Shown in pieces: positions 27,267 through 36,546 of a stretch of DNA of 64,000 nt. The notes beneath the pieces are model-generated. The model was not told the DNA's origin, ran no database searches, and saw only the letters and a program-made list of their open reading frames with translations. This DNA is from CALNXN01 sp942490645 (GTDB taxonomy: Bacteria; Pseudomonadota; Alphaproteobacteria; Rhodobacterales; Rhodobacteraceae), in the NCBI GenBank assembly GCA_942490645.1, contig CALNXN010000004.1:84482-148481 (forward strand), written 5' to 3'. Position 1 is the stretch's first letter. Every line of letters starts with the position of its first letter. The position numbers were made by a program, and so were the translations under genes.

Positions 27267-28448
27267 TCAGTTTTCCAGCCCGTTGGAACCATAGAGCCAA
27301 CTCAGTTGATTGCACCAGTCCTCGGGCGACATGCCCGACATAACGGCATCACGCACCGCCGCCTGCGCATCATCGGGGTGATAGATGTAATCGCCAATCA
27401 AGCGGCTGTTCATCTGAACGCGCGCCGTACGCACGCGGCGCCGTTCTTGGTATTGCTCCAGCGCAGTCTCGATCGTGTCGCTCTGGTCGACGCAATGCGC
27501 CAGACACACGGCGTCTTCCATAGCCATGCAAGCACCTTGGGCAAAATATTGAAGCATCGGGTGTGCGGCATCCCCCAGCAGCGCAACCTTGCCGTCGACC
27601 CAATTCATGATGGGGTCACGGTCGCACAGCACCCACATTTTCCAATCGCTCCCGTGTTCAATGATTTGCTGGGCACGCGGAGAGATATGTTCGAACCCCT
27701 GCATGACTTCGGCGCGCGGCACAGGGCGGCCAGCAACGGCCTCTTGCAGATCGCGGTGATATGTCACCACCAGATTGTACATCTCGCCACCCTTCAGCGG
27801 GTAGTGAACGATGTGGCATTTGGGCCCGGCCCAAAGCGTGGCGGCATTCCAGCGCAGATCTTCCGGCATTTGCGATGTGGGGATGACCGAACGATATGTT
27901 GTGTGCCCTGAGATACGCGGCGGGCCATCACCGATCATCTGCGACCGGATCGGCGAGTTCAGCCCTTCTGCGCCGATCACCGCGCAACCCATTTTCACGC
28001 TGCCGTCCTTAAGGCGCAAGGTGGCGCTTAGGTCGTCTTGTTCATAAGATTGCACGCTGGAATTCACGCAAATCTCGACCAGAGGCGACGCAGCACAAGC
28101 CTCCAACAGCACTTTGTGCAGATCAGCGCGGTGGATCACCGCATATGGGTTCTTGAAGAACGCACGGAAGTCTTCACCCAACGGAATTTGGGTGATTTCA
28201 CGACCTGATTTGGCATCCATCAAACGCAAAGCGTCAATGTACACGGCCTGCGCGCGCATAACATCACCTACACCGAGATGATCAAAGCAGTGAAAGGCAT
28301 TCGGTCCGATCTGAATGCCAGCGCCGATCTCTCCCAAGCGTGCTGCCTGTTCAAGTACCACGCAACGCTGGCCTTTTTGCGCCAGCCCTGCAGCAGCAGC
28401 CAAGCCGCCAATGCCACCGCCTGCAATCAGGATCGGAAGATCGCTCAT
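27267..28448 (-). CDS. 3-hydroxybenzoate 6-hydroxylase-like FAD monooxygenase
   Basis: A 393-residue class A flavoprotein aromatic hydroxylase. It has the FAD-binding ILIAGGGIGGLAAAAGLAQKG at the N-terminus, the DG-containing GAEGLNSPIRSQM, and GDAAHPMLQYFAQGACMAMEDAV. This last segment matches the 3-hydroxybenzoate 6-hydroxylase/salicylate hydroxylase branch. Gene order with gentisate dioxygenase 74 bases downstream makes para-hydroxylation of 3-hydroxybenzoate to gentisate the most likely reaction; salicylate 5-type chemistry is an alternative. AAGGGAT precedes the ATG. Confidence 0.88.
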   Translation of the reverse strand: MSDLPILIAGGGIGGLAAAAGLAQKGQRCVVLEQAARLGEIGAGIQIGPNAFHCFDHLGVGDVMRAQAVYIDALRLMDAKSGREITQIPLGEDFRAFFKNPYAVIHRADLHKVLLEACAASPLVEICVNSSVQSYEQDDLSATLRLKDGSVKMGCAVIGAEGLNSPIRSQMIGDGPPRISGHTTYRSVIPTSQMPEDLRWNAATLWAGPKCHIVHYPLKGGEMYNLVVTYHRDLQEAVAGRPVPRAEVMQGFEHISPRAQQIIEHGSDWKMWVLCDRDPIMNWVDGKVALLGDAAHPMLQYFAQGACMAMEDAVCLAHCVDQSDTIETALEQYQERRRVRTARVQMNSRLIGDYIYHPDDAQAAVRDAVMSGMSPEDWCNQLSWLYGSNGLEN

Positions 28449-28587
28449 TGTGTTATCCCTTCGCCGCAGGTCATGGCTTGCGCCTTACGGTTTCGCTTCT
28501 GACTATGCGGCGTCCATTCCAAACTGTGAAGGGTAGGATGCCTGTCAGCGGAATGGATGTCGTGAGAGGGACTTGTTCAGTTCAGGT

Positions 28588-29745
28588 TTATTGCGGGTCG
28601 ATGGCCGTGCGAACCGCCCGCGCGATCATGACTTCTTCATCCGTGGGAATGACCATCACGCGGGTCCGGTCAGCGCCGACATCCAAGGCGTTTGCCTGAT
28701 TGAGCAACGGATCAATCCGGAGGCCGAGATACTCAAGCCCCTCGACAATACGCGCTCGTATGGGTGCTGCGTTCTCGCCTATACCACCACAAAACACCAG
28801 CGCATCTATCCCGCCCAGAACGGCCGAAAGGGCACCGATTTCGCGGCGCGCCCGAAAGACGTAGTAGTCAATCGCCTGCTGCGCTTCGGGCGCACGCGAC
28901 GCCAAAAGCGTCCGCATGTCACCCGATATGTTCGATAGTCCCAAAAGACCACTGTCCTCGTAGAGCATTTCAAGAACATCCGCTGGATCAAGGCCCCGGT
29001 GTGCGATCAGATGCAGAACCGCACCGGGATCGATCTGGCCACAGCGCGTCCCCATCGGCAGGCCATCGAGTGCGGAAAACCCCATCGTGGAGCCGACGCT
29101 CTTGCCTTGGCGGATAGCGCACATGGACGCGCCATTGCCAAGGTGAGCCACGACGATGCGACCTTGGTGCAGCTGCGGAAAATCCCGCGCAATCACGCTT
29201 GTGATGTAGTCGTAGCTCAGCCCGTGAAACCCATAGCGACGAATGCCCTGATCGTAGAAACGGCGCGGGATTGCAAAGACATCATTGACCCAAGGGTGCC
29301 CCCGATGAAACGCGGTATCAAAGCATCCGACCTGACGTGCATCCGGAAAACGCGCGATGGCGGCCTCAATTCCAGCCAGGTTGTGCGGTTGATGCAGCGG
29401 CGCCAATGGGATCAGATCGGCCAATGCCGCCCGTACCTGCGGCGTCAGCACGACGGGTTGCGCAAAATCCGGGCCGCCATGAACGATGCGATGACCGACA
29501 CCCGTGATTTGCAGGGTTTTGAGAAACGGAGCAAGCGCCGTCAGCGCGGCCTCGAGCGCCAGTGCATGTGTAGGTGCGTTGACGTCAGCTTTGGTGCGAC
29601 CTGCTGTTGTATCCAGGATCAACTTGGCCGATGCACCGATCCCATCGACTTGACCAGAGACAAGCTCCTGCGTTCCCGGCTCATTCAGGTAAAGCCCGAA
29701 TTTCATCGAAGATGAGCCTGCATTCAGTGTCAGAATTCCAGTCAT
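28588..29745 (-). CDS. ackA: Acetate kinase
   Basis: Converts acetyl phosphate and ADP to acetate and ATP, or the reverse. 385 residues with acetate kinase landmarks: LNAGSSSMKFGLY at the N-terminus, VGHRIVHGGPDF, YGFHGLSYDYI, VAHLGNGASM, MGFSALDGLPMGTRCGQIDPG and the C-terminal FCGGIGENA. I chose the ATG at 29745 (MTGILT) over a start ten codons earlier. No phosphotransacetylase is adjacent. The neighbours are an alcohol dehydrogenase and a glutamine synthetase-like gene on the same strand, so it may process acetyl phosphate from a C2 degradation pathway; this is inference. Confidence 0.92.
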   Translation of the reverse strand: MTGILTLNAGSSSMKFGLYLNEPGTQELVSGQVDGIGASAKLILDTTAGRTKADVNAPTHALALEAALTALAPFLKTLQITGVGHRIVHGGPDFAQPVVLTPQVRAALADLIPLAPLHQPHNLAGIEAAIARFPDARQVGCFDTAFHRGHPWVNDVFAIPRRFYDQGIRRYGFHGLSYDYITSVIARDFPQLHQGRIVVAHLGNGASMCAIRQGKSVGSTMGFSALDGLPMGTRCGQIDPGAVLHLIAHRGLDPADVLEMLYEDSGLLGLSNISGDMRTLLASRAPEAQQAIDYYVFRARREIGALSAVLGGIDALVFCGGIGENAAPIRARIVEGLEYLGLRIDPLLNQANALDVGADRTRVMVIPTDEEVMIARAVRTAIDPQ

Positions 29746-30059
29746 GCGCCCTGCTTCCACATCGTTTGCCAACACCTACTGCGAACCGTTGAAACCACCG
29801 CCATCAACGGCGTGAGTCTCGTTCTCGCGGACGTGCAAAAAATTACGCGCCCTTGATCAAACTGATCATGATTTGCGGCGCGACGCAACGCAGCTGGGCA
29901 ATGGTGAAAGGTTGCGGATCAGGACCTATGCGTTGCCCGCCCGGCGCACCGAGACCACGCGCAACGGCGTGAACGCAACCAATTTTTTCCGTGTCGGTGC
30001 ACACGCCAAAAGTGGCGTCAGTGTTCAAATTGGCCGTCCATTCGTGGCCACTTTCAGTA
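29746..30059. other. Gap between ackA and the iron alcohol dehydrogenase
   Basis: About 314 bases. Frames on both strands are open (a minus-strand frame of 79 residues ending near 29843 and overlapping the dehydrogenase stop), but neither shows a recognisable domain, and ribosome binding sites are weak. It probably carries the leader of ackA. I see no hairpin strong enough to call a terminator. Confidence 0.35.
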
Positions 30060-31223
30060 TCAGTCAGAGGGAGACGGTCCAATCACCGCTTCAAACAACC
30101 CCCGCACATTATGTGCGTTCAATTCGACGGGGTTACCACCACAGGATGGATCGGCCAGAGCCATGCGTGTGAGGTCGTCGATACGATCAGTTCCGACTCC
30201 CAGTGCACTTAAGGTACGCGGAATATCCAAACTGTCATTGAAGTCCTGCACAAAGGCGCAAAACCCTTCGAAGCCTCCTGAAAGGCCAAGGTATGATGCT
30301 GCCAGATCAAACCTGTCTCTGATCAGCGGCGCATTAAGACGCAGGACTGCTGGCATACAGACGGCATTGGTTGTGCCGTGATGCGTGTTGTAGACGGCAC
30401 CAACCGGGTGGCTGAGCGCATGGATCGCACCAAGTCCTTTCTGGAAGGCAGTTGCCCCCATTGCCGCTGCACTCATCATATGCGCACGCGCAACCAAGTC
30501 GGTTCCGTCCGCGTAAACGCGTGGCAGATTTTCTATCACGAGGCGCATGCCTTCCAGTGCAATGCCCTGCGACATCGGGTGATAATGCGGGCTGGAAAAC
30601 GCCTCGACACAATGTGCAAACGCATCGAGTCCTGTGCCCGCCGTGATGAATTTCGGCATCCCAATGGTAAGTTCCGGATCGCAGATCACCACCGAGGGCA
30701 GCACTTTGGGATGGAAGATGATCTTTTTGACGTGGGTTTCGGAATTTGTGATGACCGATGCGCGCCCCACCTCTGATCCGGTCCCGGCCGTTGTGGGCAC
30801 TGCAACGATCGGCGCGATGGCATCTGCATCTGCGCGGGTCCACCAATCACCGACATCTTCGAAATCCCAGACAGGCTGCGTCTGGCCGGACATGAAAGCG
30901 ACCATTTTGCCCAGATCAAGCCCTGAACCACCGCCAAAAGCAATCACGCCATCATGTCCACCCGCTTTGAAAGCCGACACACCAGCTGCGAGGTTTTTCT
31001 CATTGGGATTTGGATCAACCTCGCTGAAAAGGCTACGCCCCAAACCAGCTGCATCCAGAATATCCAGCGCATTTTGAGTGACCGGTAGTCCGGCAAGCCC
31101 TTTGTCCGTCACGAGAAGCGGGTTTGTGATCCCGGCCGCCGCACAGGCATCCGGCAATTCCTTGATCCGGCCCGCGCCAAATTTGATCGTGGTCGGATAC
31201 GACCAATTTCCAGTAAGGTTCAT
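30060..31223 (-). CDS. Iron-containing alcohol dehydrogenase
   Basis: A group III alcohol dehydrogenase of 387 residues. NAD-binding GGGSGLDLGKMVAFM, the loop AVPTTAGTGSEVGRASV, and the metal-binding histidines in DAFAHCVEAFSS, IHALSHPVGAVYNTHHG all fit the family. The gene is followed by a gap and ackA, and preceded by a glutamine synthetase-like gene, all minus strand. The substrate could be a short-chain alcohol, a lactaldehyde-type compound or 4-hydroxybutyrate; the sequence does not decide. Confidence 0.92.
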   Translation of the reverse strand: MNLTGNWSYPTTIKFGAGRIKELPDACAAAGITNPLLVTDKGLAGLPVTQNALDILDAAGLGRSLFSEVDPNPNEKNLAAGVSAFKAGGHDGVIAFGGGSGLDLGKMVAFMSGQTQPVWDFEDVGDWWTRADADAIAPIVAVPTTAGTGSEVGRASVITNSETHVKKIIFHPKVLPSVVICDPELTIGMPKFITAGTGLDAFAHCVEAFSSPHYHPMSQGIALEGMRLVIENLPRVYADGTDLVARAHMMSAAAMGATAFQKGLGAIHALSHPVGAVYNTHHGTTNAVCMPAVLRLNAPLIRDRFDLAASYLGLSGGFEGFCAFVQDFNDSLDIPRTLSALGVGTDRIDDLTRMALADPSCGGNPVELNAHNVRGLFEAVIGPSPSD

Positions 31224-31358
31224 GTCGGTCCCTTTTTATCAGCGCAAGAATGGGTAGGTCAGCTTTTGACCGGCTGAACCAAAAGAGCAACCACTTCGGT
31301 CAGAAAACCTGTTCTCGCAACTAGCGCGGTCGAAATGCACATGTGGCAGCGCGATTTC

Positions 31359-32714
31359 CTAAGCGCGTTCAAAGCCACGGGCCAATTCGTAATCTGTGAC
31401 CACGCGGTCGAAATCCTCGATCTCGACCTCAGCCGCCCGCACATAATGATCGACGACGGTGTCGCCCATTGCCTCTCTGAGCATCTGCGAGCTGTGCAAG
31501 GTGCGTCGCGCATCGCGCAGTGTTTGTGGAATAAGCTTGCCCTCGCCTTCGTATGCGTCCCCGGAAAAGGGTGGCTCGAGCTCCATCGCGTTTTCGATAC
31601 CCGCAAGCCCCGCAGCAATTTGGGCCGCCATTGCAAGATAGGGGTTCAGATCAGACCCACCAATCCGGCATTCCACACGGACAGATAATGTCCCTGCCCC
31701 GCATACCCGAAAGCCCGCCGTGCGGTTATCGACCGACCAGATCGTCCGTGTCGGCGCGAATGAGCCCCTCTGAAACCGCTTGTAGCTGTTGATATAGGGC
31801 GCCAGAAAATAGGTAAAATCGGGCGCGTATTTCAGCAATCCAGCCGTATAGTTTTTCATCAGCGCTGACATGCCCAACGGGTCGTTTTCATCAAAGAATG
31901 CTGGCTTCCCACCCTTCCACAAAGATTGGTGAACATGGCTGGAACTGCCCACCTTGTCATGATGCCATTTGGGTAGAAACGTCGCGGCATGGCCCTGCTG
32001 GAACGCAATTTCCTTGATTGCATGTTTGGCGATGGTGTGATGATCAGCGGTATTCAGAGCTTCGGCGTACTTTATGTTAAGCTCTTCCTGCCCGGTTTCC
32101 GCCTCCCCCTTGGAGTTCTCAACCGGGATACCCGCAGCCCAGAGAAGGTTGCGGATCGGGCGCATCACATGTTCTTCCTTGGTGGTCTGCAGGATCGCGT
32201 AGTCTTCGTTGTATCCTGAAATCGGCTCCAAGTCGCGAAACTTGTCTTTGCGAATGGCATCAAAACTTTTCTCAAAGAGAAAGAACTCCAATTCGGTCGC
32301 CATCATCGCGTCAAAGCCCAAAGCCTCAAGCCGTTTGATCTGTTTTTTCAAGATTGCACGTGGCGAATGCGGCACGTCTTGGTGAGTGTGGTGGTCCAGC
32401 ACGTCGCAAAGCACCATCACGGTGCCCTCCAGCCAAGGCACCGGACGCAGAGTCCCCAAGTCCGGCTTCATCACGTAGTCACCGTAACCCGATTGCCAAC
32501 TGGTTGCGGCGTAGCCATCAGGTGTGGCCATCTCAAGATCAGTGGCCAGCAGATAATTGCAACAGTGCGTCTCGTCCCAGCCACCCGCGATAAAATGCGC
32601 CGCATGGAACCGTTTTCCCATCAACCGCCCCTGCATATCCACCAGACAGACAAGAACCGTGTCGACACTCCCCGCTTCAACCTGTTTTACCAGATCTGTT
32701 TTTGACATTTTCAT
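31359..32714 (-). CDS. Glutamine synthetase-like ligase (PuuA/GlnT type)
   Basis: A 451-residue ATP-dependent ligase of the glutamine synthetase fold. Landmarks are ATELEFFLFEKS, GEAETGQEELNIKYAEAL, TFLPKWHHDKVGSSSHVHQSL (ATP/Glu-binding HVHQSL), NSYKRFQRGSFAPTRTIW and RVECRIGGSDLNPYLAMAA. Several of these differ from GlnA and match the gamma-glutamylpolyamine synthetase group, which acts on amines. I placed the start at ATG 32714 (MKMSKTDL), with AAAGGAACC upstream. A further 115 residues in the same open frame upstream are rejected as non-conserved. The amine specificity is inferred. Confidence 0.9.
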   Translation of the reverse strand: MKMSKTDLVKQVEAGSVDTVLVCLVDMQGRLMGKRFHAAHFIAGGWDETHCCNYLLATDLEMATPDGYAATSWQSGYGDYVMKPDLGTLRPVPWLEGTVMVLCDVLDHHTHQDVPHSPRAILKKQIKRLEALGFDAMMATELEFFLFEKSFDAIRKDKFRDLEPISGYNEDYAILQTTKEEHVMRPIRNLLWAAGIPVENSKGEAETGQEELNIKYAEALNTADHHTIAKHAIKEIAFQQGHAATFLPKWHHDKVGSSSHVHQSLWKGGKPAFFDENDPLGMSALMKNYTAGLLKYAPDFTYFLAPYINSYKRFQRGSFAPTRTIWSVDNRTAGFRVCGAGTLSVRVECRIGGSDLNPYLAMAAQIAAGLAGIENAMELEPPFSGDAYEGEGKLIPQTLRDARRTLHSSQMLREAMGDTVVDHYVRAAEVEIEDFDRVVTDYELARGFERA

Positions 32715-33669
32715 ATAGGTTCCTTTCACCCGCCCGCTCTTTGAATCGGACTGGCATCGCCACATTGTGGTGTTTACGACAAGCACTTTGATCAACTGTC
32801 GCGTATCATGACAGCGACTGCAAATCATATGCGTGCGCTGCGGTGACCAAGGATGCGCGCCGCTCGCCTGCTGTGCACAATGCATCTTTTGAATGTTACG
32901 GGTATCAGCGCATGTTGTCTCGACGACTTTCCCAGTACATCGAAATTCGAATGATTGTTGAAAAAGCGTTGGAACACACTGCAAATCAAGCCAAACCGCA
33001 TAGAAAGGCGTGGCTTCTGGCGGCGCAGGCGGTGATCGGTTGTAGGACCAGGGGAGCAACTATGTTCCAGACCCCCAACGTCTCGCGCCCCATTGAATTG
33101 CCTGTGGGCGATCTGATCATGGCGCGCCGACAGTTTCGCCGCAACATGACGTGCTTTTGACCCTCAAGGGAGCGGATATGCTGGCGCGCACAATCCACCT
33201 TGCCCGGCTAAAGGGCAGCGCTCTACACCAACGCACAGACTTCCGGGCCGTTACATACGGTCAGTTTTCGCCCATTTCAGCGGCATTTCACCAAATACCG
33301 CGAAGCGATGCTCGACTCCTAATGTGGCCGTGGTCACCCAAGGGGAAAAGCTGCGAACAGCCCGTGGGCGAGGGCTGAGTGTCGGCACGCATTCAGCTAT
33401 CAAACCGGCCTGGGTCATCTTGGGCCAAGTCGCCAACAACCAGCGGCACGCGATGTGTTAGGACTGCTAAAATGCGGCTTTAACATGTAATCCTCGCTGG
33501 GCTGGGCAAATTGAAGCTGCTCATCAAATGACTTCAGCGGCTACCGTTACGACATCCGCTCATTCTATTTGCAAAGATAGAAGCACGTTGACGCCAGGCA
33601 AAGGTAAAGTCATTTACTCGAAACAATTTGCGATTGACGGGTTTCGGAAGACACCATGAAAAACAGCCT
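32715..33669. other. Gene-poor region with no recognised gene
   Basis: About 955 bases between the glutamine synthetase-like gene and the acyltransferase gene. Open frames of 60-105 residues occur on both strands, for example 32843-33160 plus and 33178-33378 plus (the latter with AGGGAGCGG upstream). None shows a recognisable domain or consistent codon bias. I treat it as non-coding or decayed, and as holding the promoters for the flanking genes. Confidence 0.35.
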
Positions 33670-35616
33670 ATGAAGTACCGCCCGGAGATCGACGGGTTAC
33701 GTGCTCTGGCCGTCCTTCCCGTGGTGCTGTACCACGCTGGATATCAAGCCTTTGCTGGTGGCTTCGTCGGCGTAGACGTCTTTTTCGTTATTAGCGGTTA
33801 TTTGATTACGTCGTTGATCATGAAGGACCTGAACGAGCATCGGTTCAGCATCGCCGTCTTTTACGAACGTCGCGCACGCCGCATTTTGCCTGCTCTGTTC
33901 TTGGTCATGCTGGTTTCCCTGCCCTTTGCGTGGATGTGGATGATGCCAAGTCATCTGGAAGAGTATTTGCGGAGCCTGCTGGCGACACTTCTGTTTCTGT
34001 CCAATTTTTTCTTTTGGGATCAAACCGGGTACTTCGATACGGCGGCTGAGCTCAAACCGATGCTGCATACTTGGAGCCTCGCGGTAGAGGAACAGTTCTA
34101 TATTTTCTTCCCATTGGTGTTGATAGCACTCTGGCGCTTTGAAAAACGGACTGTGGTGACGGCGATGATTGCTTTGTTCGCCATCAGTTTTTGGCTGGCA
34201 CAATGGGGTGTTCAAAACGATCCCGCGACCGCGTTTTTTCTCCTGCCCGCGCGCGTTTGGGAGCTTCTCGCGGGGGCGTTGATCGCGTTTTATGGGCCCG
34301 CTCGGCCACGGGGTCAGGCCGAAAAACTCAGCGGCCCGCTAGCAATTGTCGGGCTATTATTGATTGTATCGCCGGTGTTCATCTTTGATGAACGGACAGC
34401 CTTCCCCGGCGCAAACGCGATCCCCGCCGTCTTGGGCACCACTCTTGTTGTTACCTTTGCGAATGGCAGCAACTTAGTGGGGCGTCTGCTGTCCACGCGC
34501 CTGTTCGTGTCGATCGGGCTGGTGTCCTATAGCCTTTATCTTTGGCACCAGCCGATTTTTGCTTTGGTGCGTCACAGGTTCGGGAAGCAGATCTTCGATG
34601 AAAATGTGATTTGGTTGATTGCGCTGTCCGTGTGTCTGGCCACCGCCAGCCTTTGGCTTGTTGAGAGGCCATTCAGATACCGAGCTTCGGTCAAGCAGCT
34701 TGCGGTTTCTATGGGCGGCTTCGCCTTTGCCATAATCGCTACGGGCCTGTGGATTGACGCGGAAATGGGCCGCGATTTGAACAATGTCCCGTCCTATGCC
34801 CGCGCCTCGCAAAATGCCCCCAAAGAGATCATTGCATATAGCGAGGGCCGCGAAACTCACATGCCATGTACCGGAAACGCGGTTGAATACGGATTCAGCT
34901 ACTGCGACTTCGGCGAACCATCGGCAAAGAAAGCAATCGCGGTATGGGGCGACAGCTTTGCGGGATCACTTCTCTTTGGGATTGACGACGTCGCCAAGCG
35001 CATTGGAACAGGCGGCGTGTTATATGTCGCGGATGGCTGCCCGCCTGTTTTGGGATTGAGCAACAGCAGATCGTCGAATTGTACGGAACACACCCACGCG
35101 GAAATACTGCAGCGGATATTGAAGCAACCTGATGTCGACACGCTCTTGATTATCGGAAACTTTGAAGGCGCGGCACATGTGTCCAATGTGTCGATTAATG
35201 GCGAAACGGCATCGATGAACGCGATAAAAACACAGATCGCCACTGCCGTTTCGATCATTCACGCAGCAAGCCGGATCAAAGTCTATTTGGTACAACAGGG
35301 TCCGACATTTGCGGAACCTGTGGCCAGTAGTTTCATCGAAAACATATCTCGTGACGATTATGAATTTCAGGAAATCCCCCGCCAAGAGCATACAGCGATT
35401 GTCAGCACGCAAGATGGTTTGGCAGATGTCACAGACGGTCACTTGAAAACGATAGACTTCTTTTGCAATGAAAAGACCTGCCCATCATTTGATCCAAGCG
35501 GACAGATGATTATTTATGACCGCAATCATCTGACCAAAGCGTATTCAGTCCTTTTTGCAAAAGAGCTTTTGGATCAGGTGTTTTCCATGTCTGAAACTGG
35601 TGTTCCCAAACACTAA
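33670..35616 (+). CDS. OafA/YrhL-type membrane acyltransferase with SGNH domain
   Basis: A 648-residue protein that O-acetylates surface polysaccharides or similar glycans. The N-terminal acyltransferase-3 domain (about 1-350, ten membrane helices) begins YRPEIDGLRALAVLPVVLYHAG, with the conserved DVFFVISGYLIT, FYERRARRILPAL and HTWSLAVEEQFYIFFPL. A periplasmic SGNH hydrolase-like C-terminal domain shows VWGDSFAGSLLFG (GDS) and DRNHLTKAYSVLF (D-x2-H). I chose the ATG at 33670 (MKYRPEID). Neighbours offer no glycan biosynthesis genes, so it is an isolated surface-modifying gene. Confidence 0.9.
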   Translation: MKYRPEIDGLRALAVLPVVLYHAGYQAFAGGFVGVDVFFVISGYLITSLIMKDLNEHRFSIAVFYERRARRILPALFLVMLVSLPFAWMWMMPSHLEEYLRSLLATLLFLSNFFFWDQTGYFDTAAELKPMLHTWSLAVEEQFYIFFPLVLIALWRFEKRTVVTAMIALFAISFWLAQWGVQNDPATAFFLLPARVWELLAGALIAFYGPARPRGQAEKLSGPLAIVGLLLIVSPVFIFDERTAFPGANAIPAVLGTTLVVTFANGSNLVGRLLSTRLFVSIGLVSYSLYLWHQPIFALVRHRFGKQIFDENVIWLIALSVCLATASLWLVERPFRYRASVKQLAVSMGGFAFAIIATGLWIDAEMGRDLNNVPSYARASQNAPKEIIAYSEGRETHMPCTGNAVEYGFSYCDFGEPSAKKAIAVWGDSFAGSLLFGIDDVAKRIGTGGVLYVADGCPPVLGLSNSRSSNCTEHTHAEILQRILKQPDVDTLLIIGNFEGAAHVSNVSINGETASMNAIKTQIATAVSIIHAASRIKVYLVQQGPTFAEPVASSFIENISRDDYEFQEIPRQEHTAIVSTQDGLADVTDGHLKTIDFFCNEKTCPSFDPSGQMIIYDRNHLTKAYSVLFAKELLDQVFSMSETGVPKH

Positions 35617-35946
35617 GGCGAGAGAACCCGCGTTTATGTTGGGCTGACCAAGACCTCAGTGCCAAAGCGATCATTTATCGGCCTGCAACCCGGCAGTATT
35701 GGCGAGAAAACGCGACAAGACTGGGTGCTATGATCACCTTCGGCTCGAAAAGGTTAAATCGATGGATCGAATCCGTCATTACCCCGCAGGTGACTTATGA
35801 GATCCGCCACGCCGGACATGAACAATGCCGCAACATGTTTGCCACTCGGAACGGGCAATCGACCGTTCAAGATACGACAGCCCTCACCACGGCACGTCAT
35901 TTTCGTACGGCGAAAACAAAACCCGCGACCATGGTAGTTTTGATGT
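35617..35946. other. Gap between convergent acyltransferase and VOC genes
   Basis: About 330 bases between two genes that converge on it. A plus-strand frame from 35730 runs into the VOC gene, but its product is unlike any family I know. No clear terminator hairpin with a T run is evident for either gene. Confidence 0.3.
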
Positions 35947-36546
35947 CTAGTAAGGGTTCTTCGCGCTTCGATCTTCGGAAAGCGAATGCTGACGTCGCGC
36001 AACAAGCAGTTCGATAGCGTCTGCCAGATGCTTGCGGTCGATATGATGATCACCGAGGGCCACGCGGATTTTGTGGGCCTCAATCATCACGTCGGCATGG
36101 CGGCAGCCTTCCGGCGGTTCGAACCTGTAAGAGGCAAGCTCCAACCGCAGTCCAAGCGGGTCGCGGAAGTAGATTGAATCCATAAAGCCACGATCAATAG
36201 GACCGGAGTGCGAAACGCCTCGGGCATCAAGGCGTTCAGCAACCTGCCAGAACGTGGCTTGGCTGACATTCAACGCAAGATGATGGAGCGAGCCAGTTGC
36301 TTCAGGGACCCGCTCCGCGTCGGGTTTGCGTGTTTCATTGGTAAAAATGGTGATGAGTCGCCCGTCACCTGGATCAAAGTACAGATGTCCCTCTTCCGGG
36401 CGATCAAGGTTGGGTTGATCAAAAATGAACGGCATCCCCAGAACGCCTTCCCAAAAATCTATCGATGTCTGCCGGTCGGCGCCGGTGATGGTGATATGGT
36501 GTACGCCCTGCGTCTGGATCTTGCGGAGGTCTTTGGAGTCATCCAT
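35947..36546 (-). CDS. VOC-family protein (glyoxalase/extradiol dioxygenase fold)
   Basis: A 199-residue metal-dependent vicinal-oxygen-chelate protein. VHHITITGADRQTSIDFWEGVLGM supplies the first metal His, LHHLALNVS the second half's His, and FRDPLGLRLELASYRFEP the Glu. The pattern is like the ring-cleaving dioxygenase-type VOC proteins, but only one pair of modules (about 130 residues) is visible before a basic tail of about 50 residues with no homology I recognise. Function unknown. Confidence 0.8.
   Translation of the reverse strand: MDDSKDLRKIQTQGVHHITITGADRQTSIDFWEGVLGMPFIFDQPNLDRPEEGHLYFDPGDGRLITIFTNETRKPDAERVPEATGSLHHLALNVSQATFWQVAERLDARGVSHSGPIDRGFMDSIYFRDPLGLRLELASYRFEPPEGCRHADVMIEAHKIRVALGDHHIDRKHLADAIELLVARRQHSLSEDRSAKNPY

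Noticed and set aside
29843..30082. A 79-residue minus-strand frame between ackA and the alcohol dehydrogenase
   Set aside because: It overlaps the dehydrogenase stop, has no ribosome binding site or domain, and a competing plus-strand frame covers the same bases.
32843..33160. A 105-residue plus-strand frame in the gap before the acyltransferase
   Set aside because: No recognisable domain, weak start context and competing frames on the minus strand; I could not support it as a gene.
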